A stretch of DNA of 64,000 bases, taken from positions 167,159-231,158 of the forward strand of contig NZ_JAMBPR010000003.1 of the NCBI RefSeq assembly GCF_024206475.1, in the 5' to 3' direction. This stretch comes from Paraburkholderia sp. CNPSo 3274. Lineage in GTDB: Bacteria; Pseudomonadota; Gammaproteobacteria; Burkholderiales; Burkholderiaceae. This document shows positions 8,301-16,895 of this stretch, piece after piece (the first letter of the stretch is position 1; every line of letters begins with the position of its first letter). Made by a program: the position numbers and the translations under genes. Under the pieces are notes generated by a model, which did no database searches, had not been told where the DNA came from, and was given only the letters and a program-made list of their open reading frames with translations.

Positions 8301-9887
8301 ATGATGAAGCTCTCTTTTGTGCAAAGGCTCTGGTTGCCGCTGATTCTAAGTCTCGTGTGCCTCGCAGGCGTATCGATTTATGACGCGTGGCAGATGCGAG
8401 CAACGCGCCTCGAGGAGCGCAAGGCGGATTTGAAGCATGCCTCGGAGATCGCGCTCGCCGTGGTGAAGTCATACGGCGAGCGTGCCAATGCCGGCACGTT
8501 GTCGCAAGAAGACGCCCAGAAGCGCGCGATGGAAGCCGTCAAGAACATGAAGTATGGCGACGGTGGCTACTTCGGCATTATGAATTCGCAGTACGTGCTG
8601 CTGATGAACGCCGCGAGCCCGCACCTTGTCGGCAAGAACGTCGGCGACTTTCAGGATTCGAACGGCGTTTATCTGTTCCAGGAAATCGTTTCCGTCATCA
8701 AGCAGGAAGGTCAGGGCTTCGTGTCCTATTCGTTCAAGCGCATCGGCTCGAACGACGTTGCGCCGAAAATCTCCTTTAGCGTGAGCTACCAGCCGTGGGA
8801 CTGGATTCTCACGACGGGTCTTTATGTCGACGATATCGACGCGGCGTTCCGCGTGACGCTCTATTGGAGCCTGGGCATTCTGGCGGCGATTGCGCTGGCG
8901 CTCTCGGCGGTCGTGGCGGTGGTGAATCGCGGCATCCTGCGCTCGCTAGGCGGTGAGCCTGCCTACGCGGCACAAATCGCCAACCGCATTGCCAACAACG
9001 ACTTGACCGCCGTAGTGGAGATCGCAGCGGACGATCGCTCGAGCCTGCTGTTCTCGATGAAGCGCATGCAGGAGCAGCTTACGCAGACCATCGACACGAT
9101 CAAGCACTCGGCCGACTCCATCGCCACAGCGACCAACGAAATTGCCGCTGGCAATCAGGACCTCTCGCAGCGCACGGAAGAGCAGGCCGCATCGCTCGCG
9201 CAAACGGCGGCGAGCATGGAGCAACTCACGTCCACGGTTTCGCAGAACACCGACAGCGCCCGCGAGGCGAACCAACTCGCCGCGCAAGCCGCCGAGGCCG
9301 CGGAGCAGGGGGGCGCCGTGGTCTCGCGCGTCGTGCAGACCATGGTGGACATCAACGCCAGTTCGGATCGCATCGCGAGCATCGTCGGCATTATCGAGAG
9401 CATTGCGTTCCAGACCAATATTCTCGCGCTCAATGCGGCCGTTGAAGCGGCGCGCGCCGGCGAGCAGGGGCGCGGCTTTGCCGTGGTGGCGTCGGAAGTG
9501 CGTTCGCTCGCGCAGCGTTCGTCGGCGGCGTCGAAGGAAATCAAGGAGCTGATTCACGAATCGGTCGAACGCTCGCATGCGGGCGCGGCTCACGTGCACG
9601 AGGCCGGCGAAAAGATGCGCGTCATCACGCAGGAAATCCGGCGCGTGACCGATGTCATCAGCGAGATCACGGCCGCGTCGGAGGAGCAGAGCAAGGGCAT
9701 CGGCCAGGTCGGTCAGGCCGTCACGCAGATGGACGAGGTCACGCAGCAGAACGCGGCGCTCGTGGAGCAGGCCGCGGCGGCGGCAAGTGCGCTCGCCGCT
9801 CAGGCGAACGACCTCAAGGGCTCCGTTTCGATGTTCAGACTGACCGGCTCGCACGATCTGCCGGATCGGCACGCCTTACAGGTGTAA
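8301..9887 (+). CDS. Methyl-accepting chemotaxis protein with Cache sensor
   Basis: 528 residues. TM1 lies at about 8-25 ([19 protein letters not shown]), then a single-Cache periplasmic domain (about 30-185, with [11 protein letters not shown] and [18 protein letters not shown] typical of sCache_2), TM2 near 190-215, a HAMP region and the long methyl-accepting coiled coil. The hairpin tip is intact ([22 protein letters not shown] region). It signals to CheA/CheW at the pole. sCache_2 receptors often bind small carboxylates; the ligand here is not visible. The frame is open for 500 bp upstream, but the membrane-protein start fixes the ATG at 8301, although its ribosome site is weak. Confidence 0.88.
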   Translation: MMKLSFVQRLWLPLILSLVCLAGVSIYDAWQMRATRLEERKADLKHASEIALAVVKSYGERANAGTLSQEDAQKRAMEAVKNMKYGDGGYFGIMNSQYVLLMNAASPHLVGKNVGDFQDSNGVYLFQEIVSVIKQEGQGFVSYSFKRIGSNDVAPKISFSVSYQPWDWILTTGLYVDDIDAAFRVTLYWSLGILAAIALALSAVVAVVNRGILRSLGGEPAYAAQIANRIANNDLTAVVEIAADDRSSLLFSMKRMQEQLTQTIDTIKHSADSIATATNEIAAGNQDLSQRTEEQAASLAQTAASMEQLTSTVSQNTDSAREANQLAAQAAEAAEQGGAVVSRVVQTMVDINASSDRIASIVGIIESIAFQTNILALNAAVEAARAGEQGRGFAVVASEVRSLAQRSSAASKEIKELIHESVERSHAGAAHVHEAGEKMRVITQEIRRVTDVISEITAASEEQSKGIGQVGQAVTQMDEVTQQNAALVEQAAAAASALAAQANDLKGSVSMFRLTGSHDLPDRHALQV

Positions 9888-9957
9888 GCGTGCACGCCTC
9901 CCGCGCGGGCGGCGTAGCCGCTGTCAATTTGCACGCGCGGACCCAGCCCAGACAGAA

Positions 9958-9985
9958 TACGGAATCCGGTCTACGGAATCCGGTC
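9958..9985 (+). repeat. Perfect 14-bp tandem duplication
   Basis: TACGGAATCCGGTC occurs twice with no gap, 83 bp upstream of the entericidin gene and 70 bp after the chemoreceptor stop. It may be a duplicated regulator half-site or a replication slip. Confidence 0.6.
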
Positions 9986-10067
9986 GACTAAAATGGGGCT
10001 GGATGCTGCGGGCTCGTGGCTACGAGCAGCCGCCCGCGCAACAATCAAAAATCGAGCTTAGGGGAAG

Positions 10068-10202
10068 ATGAACATGATCGGACGGATTCTGGTGGTGGTA
10101 TCGATGATCGGCGCACTGGCCGCTTTGGCGGGCTGCAATACGGTCGCCGGTTTCGGGCAGGACATCACAGAGTCTGCCCGGGCCGTCCAGCGCGTTCTGT
10201 GA
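10068..10202 (+). CDS. Entericidin EcnA/EcnB-type lipoprotein
   Basis: 44 residues. A short N-terminus MNMIGRILVVVSMIG is followed by the lipobox LAGC with Cys23, then NTVAGFGQDI and a short amphipathic tail. This is the entericidin pattern: small envelope lipoproteins linked in enterobacteria to stationary-phase bacteriolysis and osmotic stress. GGGGAAG precedes the start. A small hairpin (GCTCGT-ggct-ACGAGC) lies in the leader. The gene is easily missed because of its size. Confidence 0.85.
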   Translation: MNMIGRILVVVSMIGALAALAGCNTVAGFGQDITESARAVQRVL

Positions 10203-10278
10203 CCTTCGCGCCGGGTGGCATAATAGCCGCTCGGTCAAAGGTTACGGATGGGCTGGGCAGGCTCCTGCTGAGTGAACA

Positions 10279-11376
10279 ATGAAAGTCGATACGGTCCGTG
10301 GTTTTATCAGCAAGAGTCTTCGCGTTCCCCATCCGGAAATCGTTCAGGATGAGGTCGAGAGCCTTTCCGCTTATAAAAAGCTTTCGCTTCTGAAGAAGCA
10401 GCTGCATAAGTGGTCGATACTTTCACTCAACCGCCAGCTGGGTTTGTATACGGAATCTGCGCAGTTGCGCCCAGGCGCCCGGATCCTGTTGTTCTACAGC
10501 GGCGTCAACAACCTCGGCGACGCGTTGATGGACCTTTCCGGGCGTGCGCTCCTCAGCGGCACGTCGTACAAGCTGGACGTGGTTCTAGATCCTTCTTTGG
10601 CTGAGCTTTTCCGCCACGACCGGTATTTTTCGAAAATCTACACGGACTACCGTGAAGTCGATTTCGGCGAATACGATTTCGTCATTTTGAACAAGCTCGG
10701 CATTCGCGTCATCAAGGAGAAAATCCGCTACGCCGGTCAATCCAGATTTACGAGCTTGATTGGATGGTATGCAGGGCGCAATTTCAACCACATTCAGTTC
10801 AGCTACTATTCGTTCAACAAGATTCTGAATTCTGGGGTCGAAGAAGCTGCGCTGTACAAAAGTTCGCGGCTGATTCTCGATGCGCCGCAAAGCCAGGATT
10901 TTCCGGCGCAAGCGTGGGCCGGCAGAATTGCGATTTCGGTTGGCGGCAGGGAATCGAACCGTATCTACGGCAAGTGGGCCGACGTTCTTGCCCGGCTCGA
11001 TGACGATCCCGAGTTGTCGCGCTATCAATATGTGCTGATCGGATCGGACAATGGGCTCAAGGAAGCCAACGATCTCACTGCAATGTCATTCAGGAATTTG
11101 AAACTCGACTCGCTGGTCGGCAAGTTGAAGATTCACGAATGCTATGCGTTCATCGGGCAGAGCAAGCTGTTCGTTGGTGCGGACGGCGGCCTGTTGCATA
11201 TCGCGCACGCGGCCGGCGTACCGACCGTCGCGCTGTTCAGCGATGATATCGATCCGAGAACCCGGTACGTGGAGAACGACTTCTTCAGATGTTCCCCGCT
11301 CATTGGGCCGACCGACGTGACGAGCATCGAGCCGAACGATGTGGTGCGCGTCATGAAAGGCGCGCTGCCGCGCTAG
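10279..11376 (+). CDS. Glycosyltransferase family 9 (heptosyltransferase-like)
   Basis: 365 residues with the GT9 pattern: N-domain GARILLFYSGVNNLGDALMD, the UDP/ADP-sugar side C-domain with AISVGGRESNRIYGKWADVL, and the signature ADGGLLHIAHAAGVPTVALF. GT9 enzymes transfer heptose or related sugars in LPS core or O-antigen synthesis at the inner face of the inner membrane. The N-terminus (about 60 residues before the Rossmann core) is longer than in WaaC/WaaF. Codon use is visibly more AT-rich than in the flanking genes, a hint of acquisition, as is common for surface-polysaccharide genes. No other LPS gene is adjacent. The acceptor is unknown. Confidence 0.8.
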   Translation: MKVDTVRGFISKSLRVPHPEIVQDEVESLSAYKKLSLLKKQLHKWSILSLNRQLGLYTESAQLRPGARILLFYSGVNNLGDALMDLSGRALLSGTSYKLDVVLDPSLAELFRHDRYFSKIYTDYREVDFGEYDFVILNKLGIRVIKEKIRYAGQSRFTSLIGWYAGRNFNHIQFSYYSFNKILNSGVEEAALYKSSRLILDAPQSQDFPAQAWAGRIAISVGGRESNRIYGKWADVLARLDDDPELSRYQYVLIGSDNGLKEANDLTAMSFRNLKLDSLVGKLKIHECYAFIGQSKLFVGADGGLLHIAHAAGVPTVALFSDDIDPRTRYVENDFFRCSPLIGPTDVTSIEPNDVVRVMKGALPR

Positions 11377-11411
11377 ACCTGCGCGAGCCCCGGCTGGCAA
11401 TGCCCCCTGCA

Positions 11412-11432
11412 GAGACCCCTGATCCGGGTCTC
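11412..11432 (+). terminator. Stem-loop after the GT9 gene
   Basis: GAGACCC and GGGTCTC form a perfect 7-bp stem with a 7-nt loop, 36 bp after the stop, followed by GCTGCTTTG. The remaining gap to 11675 is AT-rich and probably holds the promoter of the binding-protein gene; I see no gene in it. Confidence 0.55.
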
Positions 11433-11675
11433 GCTGCTTTGCGCGAAAGCGATCAGGAATCCTGTTGAAATCGACGGCGGTTCGGTCTTTATCCTGAATA
11501 AAAGCCATTTTCATTCAGAAATATAAAAAGCATGAGTAATGCCGCCGCTCATGGAAATCCCGTATAAATCGGCGTGACCCGCGAAAGCTTCGGGAAGGGT
11601 TTGAATCACTAGAATCCCCGAAACGATCGAGGTGGCGAGCATCGCGCCGCCCGCCCATTCTGACGGAGACAATCA

Positions 11676-12695
11676 ATGCAATTTAGTTTTGGCGCGCTGC
11701 GTCGAGTCGCGCTCGCTGGTGGCCTGCTGTTTGCCATGGCGGTTCACGGCGCGCATGCCGCCGACGATGCCGGCGACAAGATCACCATCATGGTCGGCGG
11801 TATTACGAAGCTCATTTACCTGCCCGCGCGCCTCACCGAGCAATTGGGCTATTTCAGGGACGAAGGGCTGAACGTCGAGTTGCTCTCGCAGCCCGCGGGC
11901 GTGGATGCGGAGAACGAACTGCTGGCAGGCGCGGTGCAGGCCGTGGTGGGCTTCTACGATCACACCATCGACTTGCAGACCAAGGGTAAGGACGTCAAGG
12001 CGATCGTCGTGTTCGGCCAGGTGCCGGGTGAAGTGGAAATGGTGTCGTCCAAAGCGGCCGGCACGATCAAGTCCATGGCCGACGTCAAAGGCAAAACGCT
12101 GGGCGTGACGGGCCTTGGGTCCTCGACCAGTTTTCTCACGCAGTATCTCGCGAGCCAGCATGGCATTGCCTCCAGCGCATACACCATGTTGCCGGTGGGC
12201 GCAGACGCGAGCTTCATCGCGGCCATCAAGCAGGGGCGCATCGACGCGGGCATGACGACCGAGCCGACCGTCTCGGCGCTGCAGAAAGCCGGCGACGCGA
12301 AGGTGCTCGTCGATATGCGCACGGTGGAAGGCACGCGCGCCGCGCTCGGCGGCACCTACCCCGCAGCAAGCCTTTACGTGCAGGACGCGTGGGCGGAGTC
12401 GCACAAGGCTCAGGCGGTGAAGCTCGCGCACGCATTCGCGCGCACCATGCAGTTCATTCACACGCACAGCGCCGAGGAAATCGCCGCCCAAATGCCCGCC
12501 GACTATCAAAAAGACAAGGCGCTTTATGTGAGCGCACTCAAGGCCTCGCTGCCGATGTACACCGCAGACGGCAAGATGCCCGCTGACGGTCCGGCGACCG
12601 TACTGAAGGTGCTCTCCGGTTTCAATCCCTCGGTCAAGGGCAAGCACGTGGATTTGTCCGGTACGTACACGAACGAATTCGTCAACGCGAAATGA
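11676..12695 (+). CDS. ABC transporter substrate-binding protein, NitT/TauT type
   Basis: 339 residues. A signal peptide ends at VHGAHAA (about residue 29). The mature protein has the NMT1/TauA-like fold: GITKLIYLPARLTEQLGYFRDEGL, ELLAGAVQAVVGFYDHTID, DVKGKTLGVTGLGSSTSFLTQYL and DASFIAAIKQGRIDAGMTTEP (fragments). This family binds nitrate, sulfonates, pyrimidine precursors or aromatic acids in the periplasm. No permease or ATPase gene lies nearby. The next two genes encode a TctE/TctD-type system starting 65 bp downstream, so the protein may work as a sensor partner or with a distant transporter. The ligand is unknown. Confidence 0.85.
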   Translation: MQFSFGALRRVALAGGLLFAMAVHGAHAADDAGDKITIMVGGITKLIYLPARLTEQLGYFRDEGLNVELLSQPAGVDAENELLAGAVQAVVGFYDHTIDLQTKGKDVKAIVVFGQVPGEVEMVSSKAAGTIKSMADVKGKTLGVTGLGSSTSFLTQYLASQHGIASSAYTMLPVGADASFIAAIKQGRIDAGMTTEPTVSALQKAGDAKVLVDMRTVEGTRAALGGTYPAASLYVQDAWAESHKAQAVKLAHAFARTMQFIHTHSAEEIAAQMPADYQKDKALYVSALKASLPMYTADGKMPADGPATVLKVLSGFNPSVKGKHVDLSGTYTNEFVNAK

Positions 12696-12759
12696 GGCAC
12701 GCCCAGAGCCGCCGTCGTGCGCGCGCCGCCTGGCGGTTTGGTACCTGAGAGAGCGCGAC

Positions 12760-14136
12760 ATGGTGCATAGCCTGCGTGGGCGATTGCTGTTGTGGCTGCT
12801 GGTGCCGCTCGCTGCGTTTGTCGTCGTGGCGAGTTGCGAATCGTACGATGCCGCGCGGCAGACCGCGGATCTCGTGCAGGACCACTCGCTGCTGGATTCG
12901 GCGCGCACGATCATCGAAGACGTCGGCTGGGACAATGGCTCCCTCAGCGCGACGATCCCGCCGGCGGCGTTGGAACTGTTCGAATCGCCCTGGCAGGATC
13001 ACGTCTTCTACAAGGTAGTCGCCGGCGATGGCCGCTTGCTGGGCGGCGCGCCGGACTTGCCATTGCCGGGCGCGAACACAGCCGAGGTGCCGGTGTTCTA
13101 CGACACCACGTATGCGGGTTTGCCGATTCGCGCCGTGGCCTACGAGCGCATGCTCTACGACTCGGGCCGCGCCGAACGCGTCATGGTGATCGTCGGCAAG
13201 ACGATCGCGTCGCGCGAGGCGATGATCAACGCTTTGTGGAGGCCGCAGCTCGCACGCCAGTGGTTCATGCTGGCGCTCGTCGCGCTGCTCGTGCCGCTCG
13301 GGCTCACGCTCGAACTGCGGCCGCTCATGAAGCTCAAGGACGACGTTGCCGACCGCGAGCCCGTGCAACTGGAGCCGATCCGCCCGGATCATCTGCCATC
13401 GGAGCTGAGGCCGATCGTCGAGGCGATCAACCAGTGCATCGCGCGGCTCAAGGTGCATGCCGCCATGCAGCGCCAGTTCATCGCCGACGCGGCGCACCAG
13501 CTGCGCACGCCGCTCACGCTGCTCACCACGCAAACGCAATTCGCGAGTCAATGCGACGCGAGCGATCCCGCGCTTTTCGACGCACTCAAAGGCGTGCGCC
13601 GCACCAGCCAGAAAATGGCGGAGTTGACGAATCAACTGCTTTTGCTCGCGCAGGCGGAATCGATGACGCAGTCGTCGCGCAGCCAGACGCGCGTCGACCT
13701 CACCGAGGTCGTTTCTTCCGTGCTCGAAGAGATGGTCCAGGCAGCGGAACGGCGCGGCATCGATCTCGGCGCGGAACTCGACGACGACGTGCACGTGGCG
13801 GGCAACACGGGCTTGCTGGCCTCGCTCGTGTCCAACCTGATCGACAACGCCATTCGCTATACCCACAAGGGCGGCCGCGTGACGGCTGTGTGCCGCAGCG
13901 AAGGGGAGCAGGTCATGCTGCAGGTGGTGGACAACGGCCCCGGCATTCCAGCGGAGGCGCGCGCGCACGTGTTCGAGCGCTTCTATCGCGTCGCGGCGGA
14001 TACCGAGGGCACGGGCCTCGGTCTTGCCATCGTGCATCAGGTCGCGCGCTCGCACGGCGGCTCGGTGAGCGTTGCCGCGGGGGCCGAGCGGGTGGGTCTT
14101 GTCGCGACGGTGCGATTGCCGGTCTGGCCCGGATGA
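12760..14136 (+). CDS. tctE: Sensor histidine kinase, TctE-like
   Basis: 458 residues. TM1 is at about 9-27, then a roughly 135-residue periplasmic 2CSK_N domain as in the tricarboxylate sensor TctE, TM2 near 165-185, and the H-box FIADAAHQLRTPLT (phospho-His in AAHQLRTP). An N-box (SNLIDNAIRYTHKGG), G1 (DNGPGIPAE) and G2 (GTGLGLAI) ATPase motifs follow. It is inner-membrane and autophosphorylates in response to a periplasmic organic acid (family inference). The response regulator gene starts 19 bp downstream, and the binding-protein gene lies just upstream. Confidence 0.85.
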   Translation: MVHSLRGRLLLWLLVPLAAFVVVASCESYDAARQTADLVQDHSLLDSARTIIEDVGWDNGSLSATIPPAALELFESPWQDHVFYKVVAGDGRLLGGAPDLPLPGANTAEVPVFYDTTYAGLPIRAVAYERMLYDSGRAERVMVIVGKTIASREAMINALWRPQLARQWFMLALVALLVPLGLTLELRPLMKLKDDVADREPVQLEPIRPDHLPSELRPIVEAINQCIARLKVHAAMQRQFIADAAHQLRTPLTLLTTQTQFASQCDASDPALFDALKGVRRTSQKMAELTNQLLLLAQAESMTQSSRSQTRVDLTEVVSSVLEEMVQAAERRGIDLGAELDDDVHVAGNTGLLASLVSNLIDNAIRYTHKGGRVTAVCRSEGEQVMLQVVDNGPGIPAEARAHVFERFYRVAADTEGTGLGLAIVHQVARSHGGSVSVAAGAERVGLVATVRLPVWPG

Positions 14137-14155
14137 GGAGAGGTGAGGAGGGACC

Positions 14156-14836
14156 ATGAAGCTGCTGCTTGTAGAAGACAATGCCGAACTCGCGCACTGG
14201 ATCGTCAACCTGTTGCGCGCCGAGAATTTCACGGTGGACTGCGTGGCCGATGGCGAAGCCGCCGACACCGTGTTGCTCACGCAGAGCTACGATCTCGTGC
14301 TCCTCGACATGCGCCTGCCGCGGCTGAGCGGCAAGGACGTGCTCAACCGTTTGCGGCGCAGGCGCAATAACGTGCCCGTGCTCATGCTGACCGCGCATGG
14401 CTCGATAGACGACAAGGTGGCGTGTTTCGGCGCGGGCGCCGACGACTACGTGGTCAAGCCGTTCGACAGCCGCGAACTGGTTGCGCGCATCAAGGCGCTG
14501 ATACGGCGGCAGACGGGCGAGAAGTCGGGCTGGCTGACCTGCGGCGACCTGCAGTACGTTTGCGACACGCGCGAGTTCCGCCACCAGGATGCGCCGCTCA
14601 GCCTGCGTCGGCGCGAGCATTCCATCCTCGAAGCGCTCATGCTGCGCCAGGGCAAGGCTGTGCCGAAGCAGGCGCTGCTGGAGCGCATCTGCAGCCTGAG
14701 CGACGAACCGAGTGTGGACGCGATCGATATCTACATCCACCGCCTGCGCAAGCATCTGGCGGAGTCGAGCGTGCAGATCACCACGCTGCGCGGTCTCGGC
14801 TACATCCTTCGCGCGAAAGAGCCGGTGGCGGCCTAA
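14156..14836 (+). CDS. tctD: Response regulator, OmpR family, TctD-like
   Basis: 226 residues. The receiver domain has the acidic pair EDN at 7-9, the phospho-Asp in LVLLDMRLP (about 51), Thr/Ser in MLTAHG and Lys in VVKPFD. The C-terminal winged helix (about 130-220) has the OmpR transactivation pattern (LSLRRREHSILEALM and YIHRLRKHL, GLGYILR). The start follows GTGAGGAGGG. With the kinase it forms the pair that, by family, controls outer-membrane and inner-membrane uptake of citrate-like acids; the porin gene directly downstream is a plausible target. Confidence 0.88.
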   Translation: MKLLLVEDNAELAHWIVNLLRAENFTVDCVADGEAADTVLLTQSYDLVLLDMRLPRLSGKDVLNRLRRRRNNVPVLMLTAHGSIDDKVACFGAGADDYVVKPFDSRELVARIKALIRRQTGEKSGWLTCGDLQYVCDTREFRHQDAPLSLRRREHSILEALMLRQGKAVPKQALLERICSLSDEPSVDAIDIYIHRLRKHLAESSVQITTLRGLGYILRAKEPVAA

Positions 14837-15020
14837 GCAGGCCGGCTTATTTGCCGGTATTGGTGGATGTACTTAGATATACGAATCGTACGTGAAAGAA
14901 TCGCGAAGGATTCACCTCTCTAATATTCGTCTCACCCGCTGATTCACACGGCTCGCCGCAACCGGTGAGTGATGGCAGCGGGTCCATGAAAACTTCCAAC
15001 GAAGCACCCTGGAGACGATC

Positions 15021-16157
15021 TTGAAGAGAAAACAACTTGCTGTCGCTGCAGTTGGCGCGACCTTCGGCGCACTTGCAGCGAGCGGCGCACACGCGCAATC
15101 GAGCGTTCAACTCTACGGCCTTATCGACCTGAGCGTCCCTACGTATCAATCGCATGCGGACGCCAACGGCAATCACGTGATCGGCATGGGCATTGCCGGC
15201 GAACCGTGGTTCAGCGGCAGCCGCTGGGGCTTGAAGGGCGCCGAAGACATTGGCGGCGGCACGAAGGTGATCTTCCGGCTCGAAAGCGAATACCGCGTGA
15301 GCGACGGCCAGATGGAAGACCCGGGCCAGCTCTTCGACCGCGACGCCTGGGTAGGCGTGGAAGACGAGCGCTTCGGCAAGCTCACGGCGGGCTTCCAGAA
15401 CACCATCGCGCGCGACGCCGCGGCCATTTACGGCGACCCGTACGGCAACGCGAAGCTCACGACGGAAGAGGGCGGCTGGACCAACGCGAACAACTTCAAG
15501 CAGATGATTTTCTACGCGGCGAGCGCAACGGGCACCCGTTACGAGAACGGCGTCGCGTGGAAGAAGGTGTTTGACAACGGCATCTACGCCGCGGCGGGCT
15601 ACGCGTTCGGCAATTCAACGAGCTTCGGCAATAACGCGAACTATCAGGTCGCACTCGGCTACAACGCTCCGACGTGGACGGCCTCGACCTTCTATAACCA
15701 CGTGAACCGCGACGGCAACACGAACCAGGCGTTCTCGGTCGGCGGCAACTACACGATCGGCATCGTGCGCGCCAATGCGGGCTATTTCCGCTACTGGGGT
15801 AATCAGGGGGCACTCGGCCAGCGTCAGGACAATGCGTGGACGGTCTCGTTCAAGCTCGTGCCGAAGGGCGCGCTCGACTACGAACTCGGCTATCAGCAAA
15901 TGCGCACGCACAACGCCGCGTATAACGTCGATGGCGATATTCCGAACGCCAACATCGGCGCATTCGATCCCACGAGCGGGCTGCACAACGGCTTCAAGGA
16001 AACGCTCTATGGCTCGATCTTCTATCACCTGTCCAAGCGCACCGAGGTGTATCTGGCGGGCGACTACATGAAGCTGCACGGCGGCTACACGGTGGGTACG
16101 ACCTTCGGTGCGACCAACCAGGTCGAAGTGACGACGGGCGTGCGCACGCGCTTCTGA
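15021..16157 (+). CDS. Gram-negative porin (Omp32 type)
   Basis: 378 residues. A signal peptide ends at ASGAHAQ (about residue 23), then SSVQLYGLIDLSV, the usual first strand of burkholderial trimeric porins. There are SRWGLKGAEDIGGGTKVIFRLES and alternating amphipathic strands to a C-terminal aromatic (VRTRF, Phe at the end), the outer-membrane insertion signal. It starts with TTG, not ATG: TTGAAGAGAAAAC follows CTGGAGACGATC, and no in-frame ATG fits the signal peptide. A TTG start would lower translation. The position after tctE/tctD suggests organic-acid uptake. Confidence 0.88.
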   Translation: MKRKQLAVAAVGATFGALAASGAHAQSSVQLYGLIDLSVPTYQSHADANGNHVIGMGIAGEPWFSGSRWGLKGAEDIGGGTKVIFRLESEYRVSDGQMEDPGQLFDRDAWVGVEDERFGKLTAGFQNTIARDAAAIYGDPYGNAKLTTEEGGWTNANNFKQMIFYAASATGTRYENGVAWKKVFDNGIYAAAGYAFGNSTSFGNNANYQVALGYNAPTWTASTFYNHVNRDGNTNQAFSVGGNYTIGIVRANAGYFRYWGNQGALGQRQDNAWTVSFKLVPKGALDYELGYQQMRTHNAAYNVDGDIPNANIGAFDPTSGLHNGFKETLYGSIFYHLSKRTEVYLAGDYMKLHGGYTVGTTFGATNQVEVTTGVRTRF

Positions 16158-16185
16158 TCGCGCTTCTCATTCGTTCTCATGGCAC

Positions 16186-16230
16186 GCGGGGCTCGATTCG
16201 TCAGGCGAATCGAGCCCCGCTGTTCTTTCT
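16186..16230 (+). terminator. Rho-independent terminator after the porin gene
   Basis: GCGGGGCTCGATTCG and its exact complement form a 15-bp stem with a 5-nt loop (TCAGG), followed by TGTTCTTTCT. It ends the porin transcript and also separates it from the convergent small gene. Confidence 0.85.
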
Positions 16231-16236
16231 GCGGCA

Positions 16237-16536
16237 TCAACCGGCGTTCACGCAGGCAACGCTCGGCGCCGTATAGGCAGAGGGGTAAGGCGATTCCGGT
16301 CCGCTCACGAGCCGCAAACGCTGCGTGGCGAGGACATCGGCTTCCACTTGCTCGCGACGCGTGAGCGCCGCCAATTCGCCGGCAGGCTGTGATTCGTTCA
16401 CGCTGCAAAGCAGATTCCTTCCGCTCGATAACTGCACAGGCGTCTGGTAAGCCGAACCCGGCGGCGCGGCCAGCGCGCAGGTACTCCACAGCGCCGCGGC
16501 GCAAACAACGGCGCATCCTGGCAAGACGATCTTCAT
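16237..16536 (-). CDS. Small exported hypothetical protein
   Basis: 99 residues from an ATG at 16536 after GAGGAGCGAGCC. The signal peptide MKIVLPGCAVVCAAALWST is cleaved near CALAAP. The mature 75 residues are polar, with one internal cysteine (NLLCSVNES) and one near the end (SVACVNAG) that could form a disulfide. No family recognised. Convergent with the porin gene. Confidence 0.6.
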   Translation of the reverse strand: MKIVLPGCAVVCAAALWSTCALAAPPGSAYQTPVQLSSGRNLLCSVNESQPAGELAALTRREQVEADVLATQRLRLVSGPESPYPSAYTAPSVACVNAG

Positions 16537-16642
16537 GGCTCGCTCCTCACATTGCGGTAATTCATCTTGTGCCAACGACCGGCCTCGTTCCAGAGCAAAT
16601 TCTGAAAATGACTCTTGCCATGCGCTCAACGGTCATGCCGAG

Positions 16643-16664
16643 GCAGGCTGAGATTTCAGCCTGC
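16643..16664. promoter_or_regulatory. Perfect palindrome, likely enhancer site for the sigma-54 activator
   Basis: GCAGGCTGA-gatt-TCAGCCTGC is a perfect 9-bp inverted repeat, 114 bp upstream of the sigma-54 promoter at 16778. That is the usual distance for a bacterial enhancer site bound by a DctD-type activator. Such an activator is encoded at 20246-21616. Assignment is inference. Confidence 0.55.
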
Positions 16665-16777
16665 GGCTCGGGTCGATTCTGAAATTTCGGAGCGGTGTGA
16701 GGCTTAAGGCGGGTGGTACTCTGGAAAAGGGTAAATAAATCAATGTGTTGAAGATTATTTGAGACGCCAGCACGCGC

Positions 16778-16792
16778 TGGCACGGCTACTGC
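16778..16792 (+). promoter_or_regulatory. Sigma-54 (RpoN) -24/-12 promoter
   Basis: TGGCACGGCTACTGC has the GG (16779-16780) and GC (16791-16792) elements with exactly 10 bases between them and the full TGGCACG -24 box; only one base of TTGC differs. It lies about 105 bp before the GTG of the 2-hydroxycarboxylate transporter. Confidence 0.7.
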
Positions 16793-16895
16793 TTTATAGA
16801 GGCCCGGCGGCCTATCCCTCGATAGCCCGCACCCCTTATTAAACAAGCACCGGAGACGCGACGCAGTCCGGTCGCGAAAACGAAGGAGACATCCC

